Shown here in pieces: positions 34,389 to 42,914 of a stretch of 64,000 bases of DNA. The first letter of the stretch is position 1, and each line of letters starts with the position of its first letter. A model generated the notes under the pieces. The model was not told the origin of the DNA, made no database searches, and saw only the letters and a list, made by a program, of their open reading frames with translations. The position numbers were made by a program, and so were the translations under genes. Origin of the DNA: Paenalicyclobacillus mengziensis (GTDB taxonomy: Bacteria > Bacillota > Bacilli > Alicyclobacillales > Alicyclobacillaceae); the NCBI RefSeq assembly GCF_017298635.1, contig NZ_CP071182.1:3138001-3202000 (forward strand). The letters run 5' to 3'.

Positions 34389-35480
34389 TTACAATCGGCG
34401 TAGACCCATAAGTCGTAATGTGCGATGGACCAGCGTGGCAATCAGGGGAAGCAATGCAAGGGTAAAGGAATAATACGCAGGTGAGGTATAAACCATAAAA
34501 TCGTGTAAATCGGACGCGTTGTGAAAATACAAGATGCTTCCTGTCCATGCAGCAACACTTGCGGGCCAAACCACGTGTTTGGCGTTCGGTAAACGAAACA
34601 ACTCCTTCATGATTGAAGCTGTTACGTACAAGAAGACCTGGATTTTCACGACCATGGTTGCCATTGCCCCCATCACATAAATCGTGTCCAACCGTTCCAC
34701 GAATTGTCCGATTCGGATGCCCCGGACTACCTCACCCACCGGCAACGAAAGGTAGGTTGCCGACGGCCCAAGGACGGATATAATAATTCCCTCAATCATG
34801 AGTCCAGCTAGGCTGAGAACCACTCCAATGAGGAGCAAATCTCTCCCAAACGTTTTACCGTTGTGCAATGAAGTCACAAACTGAAGCCCTATCAAAAATT
34901 GAAAGCAAAAGGATGTACTCGGCAGAAGCGCTGCTCTGAAGACTGGGGTAAACCCATCCGCCAGGACAGGACGCAGTTGGGACAGGTCCATGTTTTGCAA
35001 GGCCAGAATGGCGAGTACAAAGGCCAACGTTAGAGCAATCGGGGTTAAAAACTCAGCCAGTCTCCCAACGACCTCGAGGCCGTGAAAGACGGCGTACGCG
35101 ATGGGAATCGTGATAACACCGGCAATAATGTATTGTGGGGTCAGGGGTACACTGGTGATGGACACAAACAAAGATAGTTCTCTGAGCAACATCCCTGTGT
35201 GAATAAAACACCAGGTCAGAACCCACAATCCGACGGCTCGGCCCAGCCAGGAACCAAAAGCAGTCTCAAACGCCTGCATTAAGGACTGATTGGGAAACGT
35301 GCGTATGAACATCGCGCCAATTGCCGCTGCAACAGTAGAACCGAAAAAAAAGAACAGGGGAACCAACCAGCCATCAAGAATCGTAAACTGCGCAATACTA
35401 AAAGGCAGAACGGTAATACCAGTCCCCAAAACTAACCACAGCATTAAGTATAGGAACTGCAATCGTGAAATTTGAGTCAT
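34389..35480 (-). CDS. Germinant receptor B subunit (GerAB/YndE-type permease)
   Basis: 363 residues from ATG 35480 (GGGAGG five bases before). Ten helices; TQISRLQFLYLMLWLVLGT (LQ...GTGI) and FPNQSLMQAFETAFGSWLGR are the endospore germination permease signatures within the APC superfamily. It would recognise the germinant in the spore inner membrane. Last gene of the operon A-C-D-B. Confidence 0.94.
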   Translation of the reverse strand: MTQISRLQFLYLMLWLVLGTGITVLPFSIAQFTILDGWLVPLFFFFGSTVAAAIGAMFIRTFPNQSLMQAFETAFGSWLGRAVGLWVLTWCFIHTGMLLRELSLFVSITSVPLTPQYIIAGVITIPIAYAVFHGLEVVGRLAEFLTPIALTLAFVLAILALQNMDLSQLRPVLADGFTPVFRAALLPSTSFCFQFLIGLQFVTSLHNGKTFGRDLLLIGVVLSLAGLMIEGIIISVLGPSATYLSLPVGEVVRGIRIGQFVERLDTIYVMGAMATMVVKIQVFLYVTASIMKELFRLPNAKHVVWPASVAAWTGSILYFHNASDLHDFMVYTSPAYYSFTLALLPLIATLVHRTLRLMGLRRL

Positions 35481-35502
35481 CACACCACCTCCCTCGTGTT
35501 CG

Positions 35503-35721
35503 TCACAGTATCGCATAAATCCATTTTGTTACCGGTTCGAAGAGGTCTCGTACCCAAAACAAGATGTCCGTTTTCGGCCACAAGTTAAAGCTTACGATTC
35601 CTGAGCCAAGCAACGAAAACAGCAGCAAGACGACCTTTAGCAGCCACTCGCGCAGCGTGACCTTCTGCCGGATACCATAAGCCACGATGGTGACAGTGAA
35701 AATGAGTGCAACCCAAATCAA
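35503..35721 (-). CDS. Germinant receptor D subunit, two-helix protein
   Basis: 72 residues. Two hydrophobic segments (about 3-18 and 28-47) and a C-terminal amphipathic stretch (VRDLFEPVTKWIYAI). Small two-helix 'D' proteins are encoded in many ger operons and modulate receptor activity. It overlaps gerC by 4 bp and its end lies within the extended start region of gerB. Confidence 0.75.
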   Translation of the reverse strand: MIWVALIFTVTIVAYGIRQKVTLREWLLKVVLLLFSLLGSGIVSFNLWPKTDILFWVRDLFEPVTKWIYAIL

Positions 35722-36938
35722 GGTGCGGATCCCCTTCTGCCCGCACGGGGCGGCAGCCCCTGCGGCGAGAATTCGGTATCTGGAGACTTGGACGCCAAGC
35801 CGTTACGCAAGAGTTGGATGTGAATGTCGTAGTTCACCGTGAGCGTGGGAAAGGTGTCCTTCCACTTTGTAGATATCTTTCTCCATACGGCAGGATTATT
35901 TCTATATAACAACGTTGCGAACTGAACCGAGTCAACATCATCCTTTTGCAGTTTTGTCATGACGTGCTGCATTCGCTGTTGAAGTTCCGAAGATATTTGA
36001 GTTTCAAATTCCTTGTACGCATCTGGTGTCGTTTTGCTCCCTTGGCACAATCGTTCGATTTCAGCCCGCCCGCGAACTTGCACCGAAAATTGAACCTCAG
36101 AACCCTTCATGACAGGCACTACTTTCGTCTGTGTGCCAAGAATGCGAAACGTATTCTGAAGATCCGTTGACGACTTCCCGGAAGAGCACGGTAGGGTATA
36201 TTCTGTTTGCTGCGTAGGTCCGAGAAAAAGCAACAATCCATTCGCATCCTTAGACGTTAAATGGCCTCTAAAATGACTGCCATCGAATAACCCAACGCCA
36301 CACTCACATAATTCCGAATGAGCGACCGTCAGGTAAGCCATGTTCGGCGCATGTGACGGCCGTAAGTAATCTCGCATGACCCGAAGTTGTGTGCTATTGA
36401 TGGCAATCGATTTGTTGACCCCTTGCTCCACTAAGCTACGGATAGCCAAAGCATTGTACAACTCTGGCTTCCCTGACGCCTCAAGCAAGTGTGCCGCAGT
36501 GTCGTCGGTTACAACCCATAACTGGTTACGACGCAGACTTAAGTTGCGTTCCAAATAGTCCATCGACCTGTCGATGCCGGCCTCGGCATAGGCACGGCCG
36601 AAAATGACAACGGTGTTGTGCGACAAAAACAGGTTTCGAGCGACGTTTTCATCAAGGCGGTCTACCGCTTCTTCAACGGTCTTCCCGACTCCATGGCGGA
36701 TAAACTTGGCCTGGTCACGCTGACCACCGGAACCTGATTGACTACTTGAACGTGCCCCCATCGGATCGACAATCTCTGTCGACACTTCGACCTGATGGTC
36801 AGGAGTCTCGTCGATGCCCATGGCTAAAACAATGTTCAAGTCATCAACCTCATTGAGGTCCTTGCAACCCGTTAACATCAGGAAAAATCCACAAACCGCC
36901 ATCCATACAAGAAACCGTCTAGACTTTTGGCATGTCAT
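35718..36938 (-). CDS. Germinant receptor C subunit, Ger(x)C lipoprotein
   Basis: 406 residues. Signal peptide MTCQKSRRFLVWMAVCGFFLM with lipobox LTGC, then the three-domain Ger(x)C fold: IVLAMGIDETPDHQVEV, FLSHNTVVIFGRAYAEAGI and a C-terminal domain with ISTKWKDTFPTLTVNYDI. It overlaps gerA by ATGA and the D gene by 4 bp. Confidence 0.95.
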   Translation of the reverse strand: MTCQKSRRFLVWMAVCGFFLMLTGCKDLNEVDDLNIVLAMGIDETPDHQVEVSTEIVDPMGARSSSQSGSGGQRDQAKFIRHGVGKTVEEAVDRLDENVARNLFLSHNTVVIFGRAYAEAGIDRSMDYLERNLSLRRNQLWVVTDDTAAHLLEASGKPELYNALAIRSLVEQGVNKSIAINSTQLRVMRDYLRPSHAPNMAYLTVAHSELCECGVGLFDGSHFRGHLTSKDANGLLLFLGPTQQTEYTLPCSSGKSSTDLQNTFRILGTQTKVVPVMKGSEVQFSVQVRGRAEIERLCQGSKTTPDAYKEFETQISSELQQRMQHVMTKLQKDDVDSVQFATLLYRNNPAVWRKISTKWKDTFPTLTVNYDIHIQLLRNGLASKSPDTEFSPQGLPPRAGRRGSAP

Positions 36939-38515
36939 TGTGAGTCACCAGAAGGAGGAGACGGCATCGGAGAACGGTTGCGAACCGAATCAACCGGTTC
37001 ATAGACCTGTGGGCGCTGGTTCATCGCCCACCACGGTGCGCGTATGAACGTATCACGCAGGTCAGGCCATGAAAATGGTGCTAACGGAGCCATGAACGGA
37101 ACCCCGAACGAGCGCAAAGATAGCATGTGAATAACCAGTACAAGGCCAAGTGAAGCGATGCCAAACAAACCCAGAACCGAAGCGGCGATCATAAAGGGAT
37201 ACTGCAGTATACGATTGGCATTGACCAGGTCCTGTGAAGGAATTGTATAGGACGCAACGCCTGCAGTTGCCACAACAATCACCATTCCGGGCGATACAAT
37301 ATTTGCATTGACAGCTGCGTCCCCAATCACCAACGCACCCACGATACTGACAGACTGGCCCACCGCCCGCGGGAGCCGAAGACCTGCTTCTCGCAACGCT
37401 TCAAAGGCAGTCTGCATGACAAGGGCTTCAACGACAGTTGGAAATGGAATTCCTTCGTGCTGGCTTTCCAGACTAATTAACAACGGAGTTGGAACCAGGT
37501 CCTGATTATAAGAGAGCAGAGCAATATACAGCGAAGGCAACAACAAGGATGCCCAGTACATCACGTGTCGGAGTATGCGCAGTGGAAATGCAATCATGTA
37601 GTGGCCGTAATAATCTTCGGACGCGATAAGTCCGTTAACAAAAATCGAAGGCACCGCAATGACATTGGGAGAACCATTGATGAATATGTAAAGTCGACCT
37701 TGTAGTAACCCAGCCACAACTCGGTCGGGCCGTTCGGTGACCTCGGTTAGGCGAAACGGTGAGCGTGCGGAGTCAGCTATCAGCTCCCGGACCTGATTCG
37801 TTGCGATGATACCATCAATATCGATTCTCCCCAAGCGACTTCGTGCCTCATCCAAATAGCCAGGTTTGACAATGCCGTTGATGTAAACCAAGGCTATCGG
37901 CGTCTCCGTGTAGGTTCCCAAGCGCATGAACTCCACCTTCAACTTCGATGTTCGAAGCCGTTTGCGAATCAGGGCTATGTTGGTTTGCATGTTCTCAATG
38001 AAGGCTTCCTGTGGTCCTTGAATTGCGGGTTCATTTTGCGACCTCTCAATAGGGCGTTCTGGGTCCCGATTGACATCGACGACCAGTGCTCGCGATTGTC
38101 CATCGATAAGAAGCACCATTTTCCCATCTGCGATTGCCCGATAGACGGCACTTAGTTCCCCAGTCTCGTCTGTTTTTGTAGTCCAAAGCGTGTCTCTCAG
38201 GTTATCAACCGTGACAGCCCCCGTGCTGTAACGCGTTAACGGACCGATAACACCTCGTTGGGCCATGTCCTCATCCACCAAACCAGCAATAAACACCAGG
38301 GTAACTCGTATGCCCTCGACATGGAGATGCCGATACTGTACGTCTGCACAACTGGCCCACCTGTCTTCAATCAGTGACAGGACCTTTGCGATGTCAGAGG
38401 GGAACTCCTTGTCCTCCCCCCGTTCCTGTAAAAACGGAGTATCGCTTGTCCAGACCCTCACATGCTTTGATGTGGCACCTGCCCTAAAGTTGAGCTCAGT
38501 TCGCTTTCGACGCAT
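36935..38515 (-). CDS. Germinant receptor A subunit (GerA/SpoVAF family)
   Basis: 526 residues from ATG 38515 (GAGGGG five bases before). A soluble N-terminal domain of about 290 residues is followed by five to six helices. Conserved text: GKMVLLIDGQSRALVVDV, PIALVYINGIVKPGYLDE, PDRVVAGLLQGRLYIFINGSP and EALREAGLRLPRAVGQSVSI. It forms the ion channel or signalling part of the receptor. Confidence 0.95.
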   Translation of the reverse strand: MRRKRTELNFRAGATSKHVRVWTSDTPFLQERGEDKEFPSDIAKVLSLIEDRWASCADVQYRHLHVEGIRVTLVFIAGLVDEDMAQRGVIGPLTRYSTGAVTVDNLRDTLWTTKTDETGELSAVYRAIADGKMVLLIDGQSRALVVDVNRDPERPIERSQNEPAIQGPQEAFIENMQTNIALIRKRLRTSKLKVEFMRLGTYTETPIALVYINGIVKPGYLDEARSRLGRIDIDGIIATNQVRELIADSARSPFRLTEVTERPDRVVAGLLQGRLYIFINGSPNVIAVPSIFVNGLIASEDYYGHYMIAFPLRILRHVMYWASLLLPSLYIALLSYNQDLVPTPLLISLESQHEGIPFPTVVEALVMQTAFEALREAGLRLPRAVGQSVSIVGALVIGDAAVNANIVSPGMVIVVATAGVASYTIPSQDLVNANRILQYPFMIAASVLGLFGIASLGLVLVIHMLSLRSFGVPFMAPLAPFSWPDLRDTFIRAPWWAMNQRPQVYEPVDSVRNRSPMPSPPSGDSQ

Positions 38516-38759
38516 ATAAACCCCTCACTTTACCACCTAACGAACCACACGCTGCATTGACCACTTTGGCGAGTTACTCAACATGGGAAAGACCCCTCGC
38601 TCGCTGTGCGTTGGTGAAAATGCGCCTTTGTGTTAGTGTCTTCCATTGGTGGAACAATATGCGCCTGACATCGGAGGTAACGACTGCTGTGACCGAGGCA
38701 GCAGCCGACATTACCGGATCTGCAACCCACACCGCAGTGAACAAACATGAGTAACAACA

Positions 38760-39143
38760 TCACCGCCATGACTGCCGTCGCCAGCCGATGCACAGCCATG
38801 CCACGGAAAACCCGACGGCGCACCACAGTGCGGCGGTCGCGAACCAGACGGCGGCGGTTGCGTTCTGATAGAGTACTAGCCACAGCCGCATCAAGTTGAC
38901 GTCGAGCACATCGGCTGCACGCGCACCAACCGGTGTACCCGTGGCGGTGACCAGCGCGACAGCCAACAGTAGAAGCAGTCCAAGCGCCCCGCCTGTGAGG
39001 CTGATGACGCTCCACAGCCACTTACGCTGTGCACGCCGGGCTTCCCGCATCGCGACGGCCTCCAACTGCGCCTTTAGCCCGGAGGGCGGCAGAGGGGTGG
39101 CGCGATTCTTCTGCAGGCGCTCAACGATGTAGTCGGTCTTCAT
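38760..39143 (-). CDS. Putative anti-sigma factor or membrane partner
   Basis: 127 residues overlapping the sigma gene by 23 bp. A cytoplasmic N-terminus of about 42 residues (MKTDYIVERLQKNRATPLPP) and two helices (about 43-66 and 95-118). Position after an ECF sigma gene and topology fit an anti-sigma factor, though no zinc motif (HxxxCxxC) is present. Confidence 0.65.
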   Translation of the reverse strand: MKTDYIVERLQKNRATPLPPSGLKAQLEAVAMREARRAQRKWLWSVISLTGGALGLLLLLAVALVTATGTPVGARAADVLDVNLMRLWLVLYQNATAAVWFATAALWCAVGFSVAWLCIGWRRQSWR

Positions 39144-39669
39144 CTCCCATCCCCCTCACGTGCTGTTGTTTTAACCGTTCTCGTCCGCGGTGCAGAAAGT
39201 TTCGCACCTGTTGCAGGCTGACGTCCATGACCGTCGCTATCTCCTGGTAGGGGAGGTCTTCGCCGTAAAACAATGTAATTGCGATCCGCTCCCTATCCGG
39301 CAGGTCCAGAACCCAGCCCCACACTTCTTCTCCTTCAAGGCTTTGCACCGCGCGCTCTTCCGTGGTTTCCCCGGTCGTCATGTGGGCGATTTCGTCCCAA
39401 TCGTCCTTGATGTTGCGAGGCGGCCTCTTGCTGCGGCCGGCCTTGCGTGCAAAGCGGAGGTACGCCCTCGTAGCAATGGTGAGGAGCCAAGTCCGTGGTG
39501 AAGACTCGCCGCGGAAGTTGTGCATGTGCCGGAAGGCGCTGGTGAACGTCTCCTGTGTCAGGTCTGCGGCATCGTGCTCATTGCCTGCATAGCGAAGACA
39601 CCACCGATAGACATCTCGGTAGTAGTCTTCGATCCACTGCAAATAGAGCGACTCCAAATCCCGGCGCAT
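39121..39669 (-). CDS. ECF-type RNA polymerase sigma factor
   Basis: 182 residues from ATG 39669, six bases after GGAGGTG. Region 2 (YRDVYRWCLRYAGNEHDAADLTQETF, i.e. the AxDLxQETF motif) and region 4 (LPDRERIAITLFYGEDLPYQEIA, VSLQQVRNFLHRGRERL) are complete. A threonine/acid-rich linker separates them. It is the third gene of a four-gene operon. Confidence 0.94.
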   Translation of the reverse strand: MRRDLESLYLQWIEDYYRDVYRWCLRYAGNEHDAADLTQETFTSAFRHMHNFRGESSPRTWLLTIATRAYLRFARKAGRSKRPPRNIKDDWDEIAHMTTGETTEERAVQSLEGEEVWGWVLDLPDRERIAITLFYGEDLPYQEIATVMDVSLQQVRNFLHRGRERLKQQHVRGMGDEDRLHR

Positions 39670-39752
39670 CGCCGCACCTCCACCGGATGCTTCCCGAATG
39701 ATAAATCCGTCGTTTCCCATAACCTCCGCCTTGCAATACGGGGCAGGCCGTG

Positions 39753-40223
39753 TCAGCCTTCGTCGTCGGGGTTGCGCGGCTGGAAGCGGTCATCGATGTC
39801 GCCTGGCTCTCGGCCTTTTGAGCGTGCTTGCGTTTCTCGCAGTGCCTCCTGCGTAGGACTGGTGATGACCCATGTCAACAGTTCTCCAATGCCAACTGCG
39901 AGCGGAATGAGCCCGCCGAGCAACCATGGCCCGGTGCCCAGCGTCCACAGTCCGACGAGCAACGCCAGTCCGACCAGCGACGTGATGATCCCTCCACGCG
40001 GCTGGCGCCGGCTGCGCGCCTGCATCCGGACATCGGCCCGCCACGCGCGGTCGAAGTCAGCGGGCACGATGCCCTTTTGAATCATCATCATCCGCTCGCG
40101 GTAGCGCAGATACCGGATAAGCGCCACAAAGCCGAAGATGACGGCGAGCACGAAGACTGGGAACAGAATGCCGACAATGGGTATCCAAGCGAACGGCTCA
40201 AACGAAAACGGAGTGACATTCAT
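39753..40223 (-). CDS. DUF6249-like membrane protein
   Basis: 156 residues from ATG 40223 (GGGAGAG upstream). One helix at about 14-37, then a cytoplasmic basic stretch with RERMMMIQKGIVPADFD (the short MI-KG-P motif seen in DUF6249-type proteins), then a helix pair at about 75-115 and an acid-rich tail. Such proteins are commonly found beside ECF sigma genes. Function unknown. Confidence 0.75.
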   Translation of the reverse strand: MNVTPFSFEPFAWIPIVGILFPVFVLAVIFGFVALIRYLRYRERMMMIQKGIVPADFDRAWRADVRMQARSRRQPRGGIITSLVGLALLVGLWTLGTGPWLLGGLIPLAVGIGELLTWVITSPTQEALRETQARSKGREPGDIDDRFQPRNPDDEG

Positions 40224-40230
40224 GTGAACT

Positions 40231-41076
40231 TCACTCTCCCTGAAGGTGGATGGAGCCCATATTGTTGGTGCAGCTAAGGTTAACTGGCGATCCGCTGCCC
40301 GGAGCGGACCCGGACAGGCTATTCCCATTCTCGGCAATATTGGAGGACGGAATGTCAACGCTGGCCTGACCCAGATTGGTGCTCAATCGGTAGGCGATGG
40401 CCTGTGCTGCTGTGTCGTGGATGGCGATGCTGCCCATGTTATTCACTGCAGTACTGTTTACGGCCAGGCTGCCGGTAAATGAGATAGCACCCATGTTGGA
40501 GTGCAGCATGAGGCTTTTCGTCACGTTGGCATTGACGTTGATGGAGCCCATGTTGTCGTGCAGAGTGAGGCTTGGGAACGTCCCACCGTCCACCTCGATT
40601 TGTCCGAGGCTGTTGTCGATGCGAAGGTCTGTACCTTTTGGTACGTACATCTGGACTGTGGCCGCCCGAAGGCGCCCGTTTGGATAGCGCAGACTCACGT
40701 TGCCGGTATTCACGCCGCTTCCAAAATCAAGTCCCATTTGGCTCTTCAGGTTGGAAACACTCTGTCCGGCCGCTCGGGCAACCGACAAATCTGCGTCGAC
40801 CTGAACCTGGCTGCCAGTGGATGGTAGCACCGTTACCTTTCCGAGCGGAACCGTCAGCGCGAGCGTGTGGCCGGGACCAACCGTAAAGGACTGTGTCACG
40901 CGTTTCTCGACGGTACTTCCACTCAGTGTAACGGAACCCGTGCCGATGGAGAAGGCTGAGTGCGAAACGTCCATCCTCGAGCGGCTGACTACCATTCCCA
41001 TCCCAACCAGTGTTGCTGCAAACGCTAGGGACAATCCGATGGTCCAAGCGGTCTTCGTCTTTCGCGTCAGTATCAC
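40231..41076 (-). CDS. Secreted/anchored adhesin-like beta-helix protein (DUF4097)
   Basis: 281 residues from GTG 41076 after AGGAG. An N-terminal hydrophobic helix (about 10-31) anchors or exports it. The rest is strand repeats typical of DUF4097/DUF2807: DNMGSINV, SNMGAISF, NNMGSIAI, TNNMGSIHL, spaced about 20 residues. First gene of the ECF sigma operon; it may be a cell-envelope stress target or sensor. Confidence 0.82.
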   Translation of the reverse strand: MILTRKTKTAWTIGLSLAFAATLVGMGMVVSRSRMDVSHSAFSIGTGSVTLSGSTVEKRVTQSFTVGPGHTLALTVPLGKVTVLPSTGSQVQVDADLSVARAAGQSVSNLKSQMGLDFGSGVNTGNVSLRYPNGRLRAATVQMYVPKGTDLRIDNSLGQIEVDGGTFPSLTLHDNMGSINVNANVTKSLMLHSNMGAISFTGSLAVNSTAVNNMGSIAIHDTAAQAIAYRLSTNLGQASVDIPSSNIAENGNSLSGSAPGSGSPVNLSCTNNMGSIHLQGE

Positions 41077-41105
41077 CTGTCTGACTCCTCTCGCACCATT
41101 GCTAA

Positions 41106-41133
41106 GATACTGATGAGAGTCATCAAGGTGTCA
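41106..41133 (-). promoter_or_regulatory. Possible ECF-type promoter of the sigma operon
   Basis: On the minus strand TGACAC (41128-41133) and CAGTATC (41106-41112) are separated by 15 bp, resembling extracytoplasmic-function promoter elements. It would make the operon autoregulated. Weak evidence. Confidence 0.3.
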
Positions 41134-41294
41134 TTTTGTTTCAACGGTACTCATGATGTGAACAACCGAGTACCGAGGTTCCGTCCCATGTTACCAAACT
41201 GCCGTCATACACCGCTGCGCTTTGGTCAAAGCAGAACATACAAGACAAGCCTCCAAACGAGCTATCCTCACAAGTTGCACTTCTCTCTCTATCA

Positions 41295-41336
41295 TTGTAT
41301 AGTTTGTATAATAATTTTTATACATTTTATACAAAC
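41295..41336 (+). promoter_or_regulatory. GbsR-type operator around the promoter
   Basis: GTTTGTATAA (41302-41311) and TTATACAAAC (41327-41336) are a perfect 10-bp inverted repeat with a 15-bp centre. TTGTAT (41295) and TATACA (41319-41324) could be -35 and -10 boxes within it. The regulator gene starts 20 bp downstream, so autoregulation is likely. Confidence 0.7.
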
Positions 41337-41356
41337 ACAATTGAGGAGGAAGTTAC

Positions 41357-41974
41357 GTGTCAGACGATACAGATGTGCCTTTTCGAGTGTCGTTAGAGCA
41401 TGCCCGCGAGGAACTGAGCCGGGCGTCCGAACAGACGATGCGCGTGTACGGGTATCCAGAGTCAGTTGTGCGGATTTACGGTGCACTGTCCGTGTGTCGG
41501 ATACCCCTTACGTTTGACGAAGTGATGAGTCGCGTTGGGTTGAGCCGAGCCAGCGTGAACAACGGATTGCGCGTCCTGATTGACATTGGTAGTGTAGTAA
41601 AACTGCGGGAAACCAACCGAAATGTTTACGTGGTCGAACGAAATTTCTTCAAAAATTTCGCTGCTTTTATCGTACGCAATCTAAGAGAAGAGCGCTCTGT
41701 CTACATGCGTACAACCGAGGAAGTGTTGCCTACACTAGAGGAGGTGGCCGCTTCTGCTGCCAGTGTGCATGAGAGAGAAGAGGCGCAATTTCACCTCGCT
41801 CAGGTCCGTCAGAACCGACTGTTCTATGACTGGCTGAACCAGTTTGCCGACTTTCTCGAAACTGGCAAAGTGTTTGACTGTCTTCCGAAACCGGCGGGAC
41901 TGTCGGCTATGCAGAAGGTGTTTGCGGACGCGCAAAGTCTGGACGACAAAGCAAAACTGAGAGGGGATAGATAG
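41357..41974 (+). CDS. gbsR: GbsR/OpcR-like MarR-family regulator
   Basis: 205 residues from GTG 41357 (AGGAGG seven bases before). A winged helix (GYPESVVRIYGALSVCRIPL, MSRVGLSRASVNNGLRVLI) and a following helical stretch ending in a long C-terminal dimer helix. This architecture, with AREELSRASEQTMRVYGYP at the start, is that of GbsR/OpcR choline and osmolyte regulators. It is followed by a betaine-binding protein 4 bp later. Confidence 0.9.
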   Translation: MSDDTDVPFRVSLEHAREELSRASEQTMRVYGYPESVVRIYGALSVCRIPLTFDEVMSRVGLSRASVNNGLRVLIDIGSVVKLRETNRNVYVVERNFFKNFAAFIVRNLREERSVYMRTTEEVLPTLEEVAASAASVHEREEAQFHLAQVRQNRLFYDWLNQFADFLETGKVFDCLPKPAGLSAMQKVFADAQSLDDKAKLRGDR

Positions 41975-41978
41975 AACA

Positions 41979-42914
41979 ATGAGAAAAAACAAGTCAGTAC
42001 TGTTGTCGCTGTCCATTGCGGCTGTGTCGACCATACTCGTGGCGGGATGCGGAACGGGAAGTTCTGGATCGTTGAGTACTTCCGGCAACGCGTCCAACAC
42101 TTCATCCACCACGTCGTCGGTGCCGACCACTTCGGGAAACAAAGGCACGATAAGCATCGGCTATGTAGACTGGGCCGAGGACGTGGCGGATGTGTACCTG
42201 TGGAAAGACCTATTGGAACAGAGAGGCTATAAGGTCAACCTCCACGAAATGCAGGCTGGGCCTCTGTGGGTTGGGCTCGCGAAAGGCAGCATCGATGTTC
42301 ACTTCGACGACTGGCTACCGACCACGGACAAGGTGTACATGCAGAAGTTCGGGTCAAAATTAGTCGATCTCGGCAAGTGGTACCAGGGGAAGACCAAACT
42401 AGGCCTGGTCGTGCCTGACTATGTCAACATTAACTCGATCTCGCAGCTCAATGCGAACGCGTCGGAGTTTAATCATGAAATCGTCGGGATTGACGCTGGT
42501 GCAGGCGAGACACAGATCATCGAAAACACGGTCATTCCAAAGTACAACCTGAAGCTCAAGCTCGTTAACAGCAGTGAGACGGCCATGTTGGTGTCGCTGT
42601 CGAAAGCGGAGAAGCAGCACAAGCCCATTGTGGTTGTACTGTGGAGTCCACATTGGGCATTCGCTAAGTGGCATTTAAAATACCTTTCTGACCCCAAAAA
42701 CACATTCGGATCCAGCGGTTGGATTCAAACCGAAGCAAACAAGCAGTGGGCACAGCAAAACCCCACAGTTGCTGGGTGGATTCGCAACTTTAAACTGAAT
42801 CAGACGCAGCTCGGACAGCTGGAAAATGATATCAACACCGCGAGCTCGAAGCAAGCTGGTGTGCAGAAGTGGATCAAGGCCAATCAGTCGCTTGTGAACA
42901 GCTGGTTCAAATGA
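41979..42914 (+). CDS. opuAC: Glycine betaine/carnitine-type binding lipoprotein (OpuAC)
   Basis: 311 residues. Lipobox LVAGC ends the signal peptide; a Ser/Thr/Asn-rich linker (about 24-50) precedes the ligand-binding domain. Motifs GYVDWAEDVADVYLWKDLLE, PLWVGLAKGSIDVHFDDWLP and VVVLWSPHWAFAKW supply the tryptophans of the quaternary-ammonium aromatic cage. The ABC ATPase and permease are not in the operon. It overlaps the next gene by ATGA. Confidence 0.92.
   Translation: MRKNKSVLLSLSIAAVSTILVAGCGTGSSGSLSTSGNASNTSSTTSSVPTTSGNKGTISIGYVDWAEDVADVYLWKDLLEQRGYKVNLHEMQAGPLWVGLAKGSIDVHFDDWLPTTDKVYMQKFGSKLVDLGKWYQGKTKLGLVVPDYVNINSISQLNANASEFNHEIVGIDAGAGETQIIENTVIPKYNLKLKLVNSSETAMLVSLSKAEKQHKPIVVVLWSPHWAFAKWHLKYLSDPKNTFGSSGWIQTEANKQWAQQNPTVAGWIRNFKLNQTQLGQLENDINTASSKQAGVQKWIKANQSLVNSWFK

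Noticed and set aside
38578..39021. 147-codon minus frame over the anti-sigma gene
   Set aside because: Arg/Cys-rich out-of-frame shadow of the 127-residue gene coupled to the sigma factor.
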